Shown in pieces: positions 32,638-44,359 of a DNA stretch of 64,000 nucleotides. Each line of letters opens with the position of its first letter. Within the stretch, counting starts at the first letter, position 1. The notes below the pieces were generated by a model. That model had not been told where the DNA came from. It did no database searches and saw nothing but the letters and a program-made list of their open reading frames with translations. The stretch comes from Warburgia ugandensis (Eukaryota; Streptophyta; Magnoliopsida; Canellales; Canellaceae), in assembly GCA_035236585.1 (NCBI GenBank), contig CP141126.1, forward strand, positions 65,077,414-65,141,413, read 5' to 3'. Both the position numbers and the translations under genes were made by a program.

Positions 32638-35185
32638 TGTTGATGTTTTTCACAAGTGCACAGGCTATTGTAGTATAGTTATACAAATATGGGTCGATCC
32701 CACATGGACTCGCTTTAAAAATAATAAGTTTATACAAAATTTAATTATCTAAAACTTAAAGAAAATAACAAAATTAAACTAACTATTCAGCTTTATTCAA
32801 ATGATGCAATATACATAAATTTCAAGTGCAAAAAACATAAAATAAAACTAATTATATATCACTAAATTACACAGTCCTTTGAGAGCACTATCCTTGGATA
32901 ATACTGTCACAAGATAAAATGGAGCTAGAGGAGAAATGAGAGGGAGAAGGATGATGCGGTAGGAAACTCGTTTTGGGTTTTAGTCTCTGGGACGTCTAGA
33001 GGTGAGAAAAAACCCGACGATGTAGAGACACTGGAGAAGATGGGAAAACCAGCTGGATTGGGCTGCCGGAGAAGATGGAGACACCTACTGGAGACTATCT
33101 GGAGTAGAGGCTGACCAGTGCTGGGCGCACTCTTCTGGTGACGGGTAGATTTTGTCGGGCAATGCATAGATGCTGGATCATCTGGTGCTTGAAAAAAGTG
33201 ATGCCGTTTCGAGCGTTGACTGGTTCTCTGGGCGGTGAAGAGGGGGACCGAAGGTTCTGGGTTCCAAAACCGAAGGGGGAAAGAGAGGGTAGACCACAGA
33301 GATATAGAGATAGTAAAGGAGAGACGCGAGATCAGAGATATAGGCAATTACGGGAGAGATAGAGAGATTGAAGAGAGGGGTTCTAATAGAGTGAGTGTGG
33401 ATGTGCCATTAATGACCAAATTCGATAGAGAAAAGATGTCTAAGAGTGATGAGATGAGAAAGAAAGGGAAAGATCCAACAGAGACCCACAAATCTACCAT
33501 TACAAAACTATCAGAGAGAAAACAGGAGAATATAGTATTCCTGCCCAGAAAATAGCCAAACAAGATGAAGTCGTCGAAGAACAAAGTGGGCGCAGTGGTT
33601 ATACATCGCCTTGTGTGAGATAGCAAGAGAGAAAGCCAATGCGATGAGGTAGATGGAAAATAGAAAAAAAAAACACTCTAATTGGAATGGAAAGCAAATG
33701 AAGAAAAAAAAACAAATCCGAACTCCCCAAAAACAAAACCTCCAAACTTTTTCAAAACCTCCCTAAACTCCCCACGGTTCTCCCCCTTTATAAACTTTCC
33801 TTTCATAATCTTCCTCCACCTCTTTCTTTTAAGAGGTAGATTCTTATTTGGAAACTCCTCTTCAAATTAGGACACCTTTTTAGAATCCTTCATCCCTTGC
33901 TTTATTGATCTTGAACTGATCTGCACCGTTGAAATTAGATCTGAGCCATCGAACCCTCCTTTAGTTGATTTGGAAAATAAAAGACTAAATTAGAATCACC
34001 TGAACAACAATTAATCATCTAATAAGCTATAATGATCATCTGACCATTGGTTTTGAAAAATTAAGGTTTGAATGGCCTATTTGAGCTAAATTTAAAATCA
34101 AGTCAAATTTTACAAATTTGAATGGTTAAATGAACTAATTAAATGCTAAACTAGGGGTCTTTTACCCAAAATTAAACACTTAACACACCCCCCAACCAGC
34201 ATTTTGCTAGTCCTGAGCAAAACATGTAGACAACTATTTTACACAAAACTGGTACACGGTGCCACTTTTGTAGGTACTCACGATTGCATTTAGCACATAC
34301 AACAATCCCTTGAACCCCTAGTGAATGAGTTAGGCCTCATGAGGGTTTGTAGTGAATATTCCTACAAAATTCAATAAGGTTGAGTTCCCTATTTTCTCTT
34401 CCAAATTTTGGTCTTTCTTTTTCTTTTCTTTTTTCCACTTTTTTTTTTCTTCTTTAGAAAGACAGCTTTTTTTTTTTTTTAACTTCTTTGATTTTTTTTC
34501 CTATTTAAAAAATTTTCTACTCTACTCATTTTGAAGATAGGTAGTGGTTATTTATTTTGGGTTATTCTAGGTTAAAGTGAATGGGGTTAAAAAAAAAGAA
34601 GGCTTAATAATAGGTTCAAGGGGCTAACTAGTGGTATACTATATTGGGTGGGCTTTTATGTCTTTGGGTTGAGCAAGGAGGGCCTATATAATTTCCTAGG
34701 TTTCTTAAAGCCTTATAGATTTAATAAATTTATGGAATTAAAGCTACTACACCTATTTATTCTTGATGTTTAACCAAGACAACAATAACATGATCACACT
34801 AATGTATGCAAGCTGAAGAAAGTGTGGAATTACTTATAACTCTCTAAAAGAAGATAGTCTCAAACTCTCATTAGGTTATAGGTCTCTACTGATTTTCCTC
34901 AGGGTCTCTAAGTCATACCTTTATATTAGTCTTGATTATGTGCAATGTGTAAATGGTTTCCAAGAATTAACTTTCATAAAATGCTTCAACACATGAATGA
35001 TATGCAAAACTAATCATATGCATTCCCATTAAGAGGTGAAAATAGTATATTTACTAAATTCTAAATATCCAGTTCTCATCACAGTAAGGGAACTCTACTT
35101 TAAAAACTTTTTTGTTTTAAAAAATTTTCAAAAATCATCATTTTTTTTTTACTCAAGAAAATTCAAAATCTCTAGTGCATCTGCA
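32638..35185 (-). repeat. 5' LTR of the non-autonomous element
   Basis: It aligns with 26346-29705. The plus strand starts TGTTGATG and ends ATCTGCA. A TATA box lies at 33787-33794 and the hairpin module at 34196-34222. A block present at about 28390-28960 of the other LTR is deleted at about 34395. Substitutions and indels between the LTRs are many, so the insertion is old. Confidence 0.85.
33787..33794 (-). promoter_or_regulatory. TATA box in right LTR
   Basis: TTTATAAA on the minus strand, in the same context as 27792-27799. Confidence 0.6.
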
Positions 35186-35222
35186 CCCCTGACCTGAATG
35201 AAACATTGTCTCCAATGTTTGG
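35186..35222 (-). repeat. Extra interior sequence beyond the right LTR
   Basis: The plus-strand run from the LTR end through CCTGAATGAAACATTG and CTCCAATGTTTGGA matches 29706-29745 of the element interior. A simple 5' LTR should be followed by host DNA here, so this marks a recombination product or the edge of a second element unit. Confidence 0.7.
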
Positions 35223-36505
35223 ACCGTCAAATCACTATGGTCGGATCTCCTCCATATTTGACTATCAATGGTGCAAATTTCATCTCTTGGGGTTTTTGGG
35301 CCCCAGAAATCCATCCAACTGCTCAGAGATTTCATTTGAGCCATCCAAGATGGTGGATCTCACCCTGTTGCTAGATCAATTGTCTTCAATTGATCAATGG
35401 CAGGGGAGATCTCCTGGAGGACGAAAAACACCACCTAACTACTGGAATGGAAAGAGGGGAGGGAGATGCACCTACCTGGAGTGTTCAAAGTTTGAAAATT
35501 TTGTTAAAAAATAAGAAAATCCACACCTAAATATAAGTCACCAGAGCTACTATTTTCCAATGATTTCGCTGGTGAATATTCCACTGATCATTGCAAAAGT
35601 TTAGGGCTTTTGTGTATTTAGATGTGCTGAGCCTCTTTGATGGAGTGGATTAAGGTTTCAATAGTCCAAAGTGGACATCTAATTGAAAAATCATAGTTGG
35701 GTGAAAACCTTGCTCGCCGAAGATGATGCATCTACAGACGCGCTTGATGATTTAGGGTGGAATATTTCCCCGAGTGCGTCTGTGGACACGATAACAGAAG
35801 AAAAAAAACAAGGAGAAAGAAGGAAGAAAAGAGAGAGAAGGGGGAGGAGTTTTGAGCTGAGATTTTGGGGGAGGCTAGGAATTTCATGGTGAGTTTTGTG
35901 AAGAATTTTGGGAATTTTTTTTTTGATGTATTTATAGGCATTTTGGGTGTTTTTCATGATTATGTGTAATTATTATGTTTTATTCTTTTTATTATTCAAT
36001 GTTCAGTGGATTCCCACTGCCACCTCCTTCTCCACTAGCAGGTGATAGTGGTTTGACTCATAATTACATGATTTCTGATCACTGGATTCCTTTTTGTGTC
36101 CCTTGTGGGCCCCACAGGTGTGAAAAGACCATTTTGCCTTTTTTAATTCTAAAAATGGAGAAAAATAGTGTTTATTCCTATGAACTCAGAATTGAGTGTA
36201 CTTAGTGGCATTGGATTCATATTTCTAAGTAAATTCCAAAATTTTGTCTTAGGTCTCAGTTATGAGTAAAATTACCATTTTACCCTTTTGTTCATAAAAA
36301 TGTAGAAGAATAAGGATTTTCATCTGAATTCAGAATTTGTCATTCTTACAGTCATTCTGAAGGGTTCATTGAGTATGTTTTCAATTATACATATCTTATA
36401 CCTTGATTGTACTTCTATGAGAAGTTCATTTTTACTAACCCTAATATTCCAGCCTGATTTTTCCTTAGAATTCTCAATTTCATTACAAAAGTTAGGGGTG
36501 TTACA
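35223..36505 (+). repeat. Distal part of the large LTR begun at 21203
   Basis: There is no gene. It contains an imperfect inverted pair (ATCTACAGACGCGCTTG near 35728 and CGAGTGCGTCTGTGGAC near 35771), a TATA-like TATTTATAGG (35929-35938), and U5-like text ending GGGGTGTTACA. The 5-bp duplication GAAAC follows. Confidence 0.7.
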
Positions 36506-36831
36506 GAAACATTGGTACAGTTGTACTACTATCTTCAATACTTCCTGCAGTGTCTTGATCATATATTCTAGGCCTTGTCAAGGGATGTGGAAGTTCTTCT
36601 CCATGCCAGATCCATGAGTGATAGTTTTCATTGATTCCCTTAAAGCATAAGTGTTCTCTCAACACCTCTACAATTACTTTTTTTCAAGTTTCCACATTTT
36701 GAGCATGGACAATGAATGCGATTATGATCAACACTTGCCCTAAGTGCAAAGTCTATGAAATTTTTTGTACCCTCCTCATATTCTTTCGATGTTCTTGTCA
36801 TAGACATCCAAGCATATTTGTCCATTATCAT
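36506..36831 (-). pseudogene. N-terminal exon of CACTA tnp2 (transposase-associated domain)
   Basis: The exon starts at ATG 36831 (or 36825). It reads MDKYAWMSMTRTSKEYEEGT, then FIDFALRASVD and HCPCSKCGNLKK, matching the transposase-associated N-terminal domain, in which Cys residues form a CPC..C cluster. After a frame change near 36640 it continues as NENYHSWIWHGEELP (about 36620-36570). It then runs to the insertion point, where the frame resumes at 21202 with RDAYDEFQDDLENF once one copy of GAAAC is ignored. The large LTR therefore interrupted coding sequence, not an intron. Confidence 0.88.
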
Positions 36832-38134
36832 AAGAAATCAAACCAAATTTGCGTGGAGACTTGTAAGACATGAAAAGATTAGGTTAGGCATTTTACCAAA
36901 CATTAAATATACATGAATTAAAAACATTTAAAATAACTATATATACATATTTCTTGCATGGAAACTTTCAATTAGCAACAAAATAAAAGAAAATTATGAT
37001 ATACACATTCATGAATGAAATCAACTTTCAAAAGAACAATTTCTAACCAGCAACCTTGTAAAAATTATTTAAATATGCATAATAAATATGAGACAAACAT
37101 AGAGATATTAACCAACACTCAAAAATCGGTATTGACCAAGAATTTGTGAATGTAATTCCAATTCACAGGTAGGATTTGGTTCAAAGTAGAGACATAGAAG
37201 TCTGGTTAACTTTTTGTACATAAATAATAAACATAGAGTGAAAAGGCACGCTGGAAGTTGACGAAATAATTCTTAAAACAGATGTTCAATTTAAGTCATT
37301 TGATCAAAAACGACTTTAAAAGTCTATGATTTTCAAGTTGTTTGAATATAAACGACTTTAAATGTCCACACTTTTAAAGTCGTTTATTTCAAACGACTTT
37401 AAATGTTCATAATATTTATTTTTTTATTTACCATTTTTGCATTCCACACTAATATAAATACACACTAAAACTAATTTTATAAACACAATCACATATAATA
37501 TATACATATATATATATATATATAAACAAACACATCAACAAGGAACTCAAATTATTTTTTTATTATATCCAATGTTACATGTATATCAAATGTTACATAC
37601 TGGCTATTAGATCTTGTTAAGCCAAGATCAAATAGCCAATCTGCTCTTTTCATCAAAATCTGGCCTAGTATTTAGTTGACACCACTCTTTTTCTTCAAAA
37701 TAGGCCAAAAGTTGATGGTATAACCACCACTCTTCATCAGACCCTATTTTTGGGTGAGAACCACAAATCCGTATTGTTCTCCCTTTCTTCAATAGTAGGC
37801 TTGTGAGAGAAGTAGTTGTCATTTTTAATGAAATCACATGACTCTGAAGAAATTAGGATGATTAAATAGATTCTTAAACCCCATGATATGTAGAGAGAAA
37901 ACCCACATGATCTACAAAATAAAAACAAAGAAAAGTTAGTAACAAGAAAAGAAATATTCATGTGATTTAAAAGAAGTTGCGGTTTAGTTATGGTTTTTTC
38001 CATTACACCAACAGTTAAAATATAAAAATGAAAAGTAAAAAGAGAAAAAGAGAGACGCATAAGGACCAAAGACGAATCCGTCATGCCAAAACCTTGAGAA
38101 GAAGTGGATAAGGGAAAAAATGTTACTTCGGTGG
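36832..38134. other. CACTA sequence upstream of tnp2, no domain recognised
   Basis: This AT-rich DNA contains a subterminal-type palindrome array at 37290-37410, a TA repeat at 37506-37525, and two overlapping minus-strand frames at 37628-38084 with no known motif. It probably holds the tnp2 promoter and 5' leader. Confidence 0.4.
37290..37410. repeat. CACTA subterminal-type palindromes, inner right array
   Basis: Three units of AAGTCGTTTA..TAAACGACTTTAAA type (for example near 37310, 37350 and 37385). They lie about 1.2 kb inside the right end. Confidence 0.8.
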
Positions 38135-38551
38135 TTATTTATAAATGATCGAAGACTTTAGAAGTTGTTTAGTTATAAACGACTTTAAAACTTTCTCACT
38201 TTTAAAGTTGTTTATCTATAAACAACTTTAAAAATCTGTTCTCGCTAAATAAAAAAATCATGCCAAATTTAACTGATACTTTTCAAGTCACTTAATGAAA
38301 TGACTTAAAAAAGTCATGAAGTTTTTAAGTCATTTATATCTAAACAACTTTACAAGTTTATCACTTTTTAAGTTGTTTAAAAATAAACAGCTTTAAAAGT
38401 TGTTCCCGCAAAAAATTTTCAGCTTCCACCAATTTTTTAAGGTCGCTTACTCATAAATGACTTCTTAAGTCTATCTATTTAAAGTTGTTTATTTTCAAGT
38501 GACATGTAAAATATTTACAAAGTCGGCAGTCAAATAAGCGACTTCTTTATG
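38135..38551. repeat. CACTA right subterminal palindromic repeats
   Basis: At least six imperfect palindromes such as GTTTAGTTATAAACGACTTT alternate with AAAGT.GTTTA words up to the terminal repeat. They match the left array in core sequence (AAGTC[GA]TTTA). Confidence 0.85.
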
Positions 38552-38581
38552 CCAACTTTAAAAGCCTCGTGTGTAGTAGTG
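38552..38581 (-). repeat. CACTA right terminal inverted repeat
   Basis: It ends GTGTGTAGTAGTG and is followed by the duplication CAC. It pairs with 9810-9839. Confidence 0.97.
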
Positions 38582-38584
38582 CAC

Positions 38585-40560
38585 CTAGAATTGGATAGGA
38601 ACACAACCCATGTTTCTTACATTCTCTTGTTCTATGAAAACAATATAAAAATTTGGCTTGATTACCAAATAATTAGTTAGTTCACCTCCAACAGAGAACT
38701 ACATTGATCTTATTTTCACCTATATGAGCCACTGGATAGGATCTACTTTTATAGAGGAGCCTGATGCTAAGCCTTCATCTAGATGAGTTGAAACACCACA
38801 AACTACTCGTCACCTCTGAATTAGACATAGCATGGTAAAAATACATGACAAAAGATGTCTCTTCTCAGTCTTAGATAGGAAACAATTGCATTTTTGGTGG
38901 ATAGTAGACATTGTTTATGCACCTAGCATAAGACCAAGGACCAATCATCAAACTGAAATCATGGGTTCTACATTGGTTCTCTCAAATGATAGAGTATTAT
39001 CCATGTTGTAGGGAGTGTCAACAGCAACCATGGCCTAAGAAATGAATCATGACTAATTAGGAAGACTAATGATACCCATATATGGTCCTTCAAGCTAGAT
39101 CATGGATCTCAAATGGTCCAAAAGAAGAAGTGGCAGCCTTTGTGTCTTCATATTTCAATTTATTATTTTTATAGAAAGTAAAATAACTAAACCAATTGTG
39201 TTCCCATCAGGAGAACAACATCATATCTATTGATCCAATATTTATGGTGAAGGCCAAATTAATCATAGGATTTTTCCATAGTTGAAGGAGTAATCAAGTA
39301 CTTACTAGAATTTAGATCATCCTTTGCAGTTGCCAAAGTAGATCCATTAAACTTCTTTCCTTGTGAGCATTTTCACTTTACTTTACTAGTACTATTATAA
39401 GAAACATCATGGAGGGAAGTTTCAATAACACCTTTGCACTCGAGAAACACCTCGTGTATATCTAATGAAAATTGACATGTTGTCACCTCGTGTGTAGGAT
39501 CGAAAGGCCAGTAACACATGTTTTTGTATTGCAAAAGTTCCCAGAATAGCAAAACTTATTTGAAAAAATAAAAGCATTGAGACATCATAAGAATAAGATG
39601 GTTAGCAGCAATGCAGTCAGGAGGGGAGAAAAAGCTACTAGAATCATGATAATTTGGATGCTGCATGATAAGGCTAGAATTCTAGCATTTGGATATCTGT
39701 CGAAATGCTACATACAACAACACTATCTTAGTGTATGAATAATGCCATGAGAGAATTTAACAATCTAAAGTAACCTTAAAATATATGTCATGATTTAAAG
39801 TAGATGAGGTCTTGTACTTAAAAAATATAAAAATATATCAAAAGCAAACAATTATATTATAGTGGCAAATGAATAATAAGGTAAAGTAACCTTACTTACA
39901 AGGATTTGGTGCAGTTAGTACTTAATGTCTTTGAGGACCATATTGCATGTTTATATCCCAAAACTTAAAGTGATAATGACTTTGTTTTAATCAAAGTCAT
40001 TTGACAAATCTGATTGTTTGAGACTTGTTACACTAAGACTTTTACCATGGATCATATTATGAGTTCCTTTGTACCAATATACCTATTTGCATTAACTTAT
40101 ATTAAAACATTAGGCTTCATGTGCATGAACTTTCACTCTTTCTCTGATTGGTAATCAAATTCATCTCTAATCTATTATACATCGACACTTCCAAAACCAA
40201 CCAACCTTTACAAAATTACAAGAAGTAGAAAGATTAGTAGCTTTATTGCTTTCAACTATACTCTTTTGATGCATCCTCTGATACACCAAATAGTAAATTT
40301 ATTTATTTTTAGATACCATGCAAAATAAAGGATAGAGTTCCTGTGACACTTAATTCGGTTGATGGCAAAGATTAGGACAATGTGTTTGAAGGCATAGTTG
40401 AGGGAGACAAGGGTCCTTTTTATAAATGGACTAAGGAATAAGAGGAATTTATCCTTGAAATACTCTATGATGAAATAATAGAGGGTATAATCATCGCAAT
40501 TGGGATTATGCCAAAGGGTGCCTTGATTAAGGAATTGCTGCTTCTTTTCAAAAGTTGATT
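38585..40560. other. Unassigned DNA right of the CACTA element
   Basis: This is the continuation of the DNA interrupted at 9809. No domain is recognised in any frame. The 112-residue minus-strand frame at 40256-40594 is antisense to the Harbinger-like remnant that follows and is rich in Ile/Phe, as expected for a chance frame. Confidence 0.4.
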
Positions 40561-40569
40561 TGGATTTGA

Positions 40570-41500
40570 TTTGATGATTTGATGTTGAATACAAAGATAA
40601 GGCTTTCCAAAAGTAAGTATGTTACATTGGCAAAGTTGAAGAATGGAGACTCAGCATTAGCGTGGGACGCGGAGAGAAATTGCTTCCTTGCAACTCTGGA
40701 GATCATGAATACACTACTTGGACACTATAGTACTTTATATCACCTTTATAATGCCCTTACAAACGTTGGTGTCTGTGCAGTTGAATTTGGAAGCTCGTTG
40801 CTTATTTGGTAGGAACTTTTTGGGACATTGAACACTTGGAGACATTGTTTGCGGGAGCAGTGCCATGGAAGAATTTTTCTTTGGGATTAATATTTCTATA
40901 GAAGATGAGGCACTTTAAGAATGGAGCAATGGCCGGCAATCAATATACGCAATTGGTAGAGGATGTATACAAACCAAATATGTCAAATGTGGATGCGAAT
41001 GCATTTGACTCATAGGTCCCATATTATGGGGAGTAAGTATAAGGGGATAATGATGGATTGCATCCACAGGATTCATCAAAAGATCTTTTGCAACCCCATG
41101 TTTTCCTAGCTACCTCCACAATATGATCTTTGATTCCATCATTTAGGATTGTTAACCCACATCGAGTGAGGGGAAAAGGGAAAAAAGCCAGCTAGGCAAC
41201 ATCCTCAACATCTAATGATCCCCCTCCATTCATTTATCCTTCCATTATATCAAGGCTAGAAAGACTTGCAGGTTTAGACAGCATGTCATGGATGATTGCA
41301 TTGGATACTTTGTAGGGTTTGACTAAGTTAGAGAGCATTAAGGCATACAGTATTTGCAACAAATAAAACTATGCTTCAGGGACATTTTGTTCGTTGATCG
41401 CAAGAGTGACAACTATTGTATGTGAGGATGCACTTGTAGGAGACCATGGATATTTATTTTCTATAGTGATGGACATCAATAGACCATGGATTGTTAATCA
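40570..41500 (+). pseudogene. Myb/SANT-like DNA-binding protein, PIF/Harbinger-associated (decayed)
   Basis: PIF/Harbinger elements carry a second, Myb-like protein that helps the transposase bind DNA. The plus strand from about 40615 reads YVTLAKLKNGDSALAWDAER, then NCFLATLEIM. This resembles the plant Myb/SANT-like pattern W..L..LK....G.GWD...N...A. After a frame change it continues HLETLFAGAVPWKNFSLG (about 40830-40885), matching the L..LF.G..ATG-like segment after that domain. Further low-quality sequence with few stops runs to about 41500. It is broken by several stops and frameshifts. The downstream transposase remnant on the same strand supports the assignment. Confidence 0.65.
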
Positions 41501-41939
41501 TACTTTTACTTTTCTTTCATTATATAATTTTAAACTTTAATTACAAATGGGTGACACATTGATCTACATTATAGTTTATATATTTTCATGTTTATAAATG
41601 TTGATTATTAGGCGTAACATGTCACATGAGTGAATTATGAAATGTTGCAAAAACAAAGGAGACTATGCCAAAAATTCATTAAAATAAATGAAAATTTTTG
41701 TTGTTATCTATGTTTGTGATGCAATTATCTATAATCATTGCACAAATGTTGTTGTTTACCCATCATTGCTTTCATCTGTGACAATGTAAGGCGATGGGTG
41801 ATGGGGGTCCATAGAGTGCTACATTCAACAATGAAGTGCTTCGTGAAGTGCAACATGTGGTAAGCATGATTGCATCACACATACTTACATGAATTGTGCA
41901 ACATGAGGAGGAGGATGTTGCATGTGAGCAAAAAAAAAA

Positions 41940-42240
41940 AAAAAACTTGAGGTTACACGGAATTTCAGCAAGTTTATGAAGAAATTGGAAGGAGATTCCA
42001 AGAATTATACATAATGTATCAGTTCCATTTTGATAAGCTAGTTTGTATTTTTTAGAACACTGGTCACTTATTTGAAACTCACTGGGTAATAGTGGATGAG
42101 ATGGTGGCAACCTTCTTAATGATTGTCAGTCAGGGCTTGAGATACAAACTGACAGTGAAGGATCTTTTCAAGTGCACTTACACTGGTATCAACATCCACA
42201 AGGTCCTTCGTATGCTATTGTGTTTGTAGTAGCATATGTC
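41940..42240 (+). pseudogene. PIF/Harbinger transposase N-terminal region (decayed)
   Basis: Reading the plus strand from about 41980, EIGRRFQELYIMYQFHFDKL is followed by a stop, then HWVIVDEMVATFLMIVSQGL, RYKLTVKDLFKCTYTGINIH and KVLRML. This follows the N-terminal pattern of plant Harbinger-type transposases (F..L...L........V.EQ.A.FL.I......NR...R......E.I.R.F..VL). The catalytic DDE domain is not seen downstream; different sequence starts near 42430. The fragment is therefore truncated, and terminal inverted repeats were not found. Confidence 0.7.
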
Positions 42241-42429
42241 CTTTAAGGACTTCTACTTGTAATTATCATTGCTATGATTGTGTCCACATTTATGTAAAAC
42301 TTACATTAAAAACTACATTTACCTCATTAACGCTTTCCAATGAAACTAATTGTTATTTGATGAAATTATACACTTTGCTTTGAAGATTTGATACTTTGAG
42401 GGTCATTGCTGCTTGATTGGTTGATGCAT

Positions 42430-42960
42430 TAATTTTTATTAAAAAATAATAAAATATTTCCCTTTACATATTTTAGATATCACCAAAAATATCACTAGAG
42501 ATATTACAAAACAAATGTCACATATCCCAGATATCACAGAACGTATGACACATATCTTAGATATCACAAAAGATATCATTGGAGATATTGCAGGAGATAT
42601 GCGAGCAGAAACACAAAACATACCTCATTAAATAAACTCCCTAAGATAATCCTAGTAAGCCATAACCCCAAAAGCTTCTAGTTTTTACTCCACAGATATA
42701 AATGTGAGAGACATAAGAGACAACAATCCACACTGAGTGCAAGAATCTCCATAAACAAAGTGTTAGTCTATCCCATCATAAATACTTTTGGGGTTTTTCT
42801 CATCCATCCTATAGGCCATTTAAACCATTGTACAAGTTGGTCCAAATTGTACTTTTCTCTGTAAAAGAGTGAGATATGTAAGTTTTCACAGGTTATGGGT
42901 TAGAAAAGTATGAGTAAAAATGCTTGTTAGTTAAATGGGTGATAAAATGCCTAGCCACAC
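42430..42960 (+). repeat. Probable LTR fragment with GATATC-rich sub-repeats
   Basis: GATATC and GATATT words recur through 42470-42600. They are followed by a TATA-like ATATAAATG near 42698 and AAGAGACAACAATCCACACTG, resembling a promoter and transcript start of an LTR. Its GATATC-rich text has the same character as 8558-8745. Family and boundaries are uncertain. Confidence 0.45.
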
Positions 42961-44293
42961 CCAACCTATTTACAATGGTCAAATTCATTGTTAAACAGGT
43001 AATTAAATGTGTGCAAACAAGAGAGAGAGAGGGAGAGTTAGAGTTTATAATTTTCTACATGATTGCCATGACTACAAAACAACTCTTGCGTAATTTATTA
43101 TTTGATGTTTAGTTCTTTCTATGCATCATATGTTTGACAATAATATAGATTGGACACTCCCATGCCCTCTATAGTTGAGGCTTTTCAATAAATGGTTAGA
43201 AAGTACAAATGAGGCTTTACACATGTATTAGACACTAAATTGCCTAAATGCCTTTGGGTCTTGTATCAGGCTTCTTGGTTACTCTCTTTGCTATTTTAGT
43301 TCTAACTACTTTGTGAGTTTATTCTTAGTGCACTCAACCACTTTGTAAGTTATGCATAGGTTTTGGTTCATCTTTGAGCTTCCAGCTATGCTCAAAGTCT
43401 GACCCACTTGTGTGACTAGAGTCTTGATCATTGATTGATTACTTGATAGAGTTTTATACTATATGAGGCTGCGTTGACTAGGGTTTTTCGAAATAGTTTT
43501 TCAAATATATTTTTAAAATAAGCACGATGTCCTTGGAATTTTTTTCTTTTCAAAGTATGTTACTTTCGAAAATACCATACTTACTAAAATAGCATACTTT
43601 CTAAATAAAGTATACTTTATAAAATAAATATTTATTGTTACCTCTAAAATTTGAAAACCTTTCCAAGCATGAGTTCTCTTACAAATAACTAGTCTTCCTA
43701 AATCATACACTTGCTATATACAATATTTCTTCCCAAATTAGTAACTTTCAAATTCCTAAAGTAATCAAACTTTTAAACTTTAATTTAGAAATCAAAATCT
43801 AACATATTACTAAACCTTTCATCTTTTAGGCTACAATAGAGTTCTAATGATGCAATAATCCAGCTTAAAACTTAATTTGCATCAAGCATTCTTTCATAAT
43901 TATGACGTCCCAAAAATGATATTTAGCATGATTCTCAACAAGTTTATAAATATCCAATTATATGTGCCTTGACCCAATGATTCATTATATGGTACATGAT
44001 GCAAGTGATTCAAAGTAAATTTCATGTTTTCATATGTTCATTATGTTCATGTTTCAATAGGAAAATCCATGTTTTTATTCAAAAATCAATAGTGTAATGC
44101 ACATAGTTCACATAATTAAAATCTAAGAGAAAAATTTTGTTTCTTTGAAAAATGTGAATGTAGTTTAGCAATCTCCTATGCCCCATACCTCTTTTTCAGC
44201 AATTCCTCTATATTCTAGAGTATTCTTTTCTATGATCGAGATTTACTTGATCATGTCTCCTTCAAGCTCCAAAAATCCTTGAAAGTTCTTCAA

Positions 44294-44359
<66 letters not shown>

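Larger units (their letters stand above)
26346..35222 (-). mobile_element. Non-autonomous Ty3/gypsy element with novel ORF (LTR-internal-LTR block)
   Basis: Two long direct repeats (26346-29705 and 32638-35185) flank a 2.9-kb interior with a primer site at its right end and a polypurine tract at its left end, so the element reads leftward. No gag, protease, reverse transcriptase or integrase is present. The interior encodes a different protein (29916-31424). The right LTR is followed by about 35 more bases matching the start of the interior (polypurine side), so the block is part of a recombined or tandem structure rather than a simple insertion. No target duplication was found. Shared leader and LTR sequence with 1-6362 suggest mobilisation by that lineage. 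Confidence 0.82.
21203..36505 (+). mobile_element. Large LTR (probably solo) inserted in the tnp2 exon, with nested insertions
   Basis: It begins TGTGATGACCCAG and ends GGGGTGTTACA, so has TG..CA ends. It is flanked by the 5-bp duplication GAAAC at 21198-21202 and 36506-36510. Internal blocks match the LTR beginning at 61858: ATATTGTAAACATTCAAACA near 21640 versus 62240, and CATAGCATC with surrounding text near 24845 versus 62895. Removing the two nested units leaves about 3.8 kb with no gag-pol, primer site or polypurine tract, as in a solo LTR. A TATA-like TATTTATAGG lies at 35929-35938 in its distal part. Orientation is inferred from that and from the termini. Confidence 0.85.
9810..38581. 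mobile_element. CACTA (En/Spm) DNA transposon with nested insertions
   Basis: The element starts with CACTACTACACA and ends with TGTGTAGTAGTG. The first 30 and last 30 bases are inverted copies with two mismatches. The flanking bases are CAC on both sides (9807-9809 and 38582-38584), the 3-bp duplication expected for this superfamily. Palindromic subterminal repeats lie inside both ends. Two minus-strand genes are present: a TnpA-like/Ulp1-like gene (11285-14385) and a TnpD/tnp2 gene (18064-36831). After removing the LTR insertion at 21203-36505 and its 5-bp duplication, the original element was about 13.5 kb. Both genes are decayed, so it is not autonomous now, although the ends could still be recognised by a related transposase. 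Confidence 0.97.

Noticed and set aside
40256..40594. 112-residue minus-strand frame
   Set aside because: It is antisense to the DNA just before the Myb-like remnant and has no motif; the composition is typical of AT-rich chance frames.
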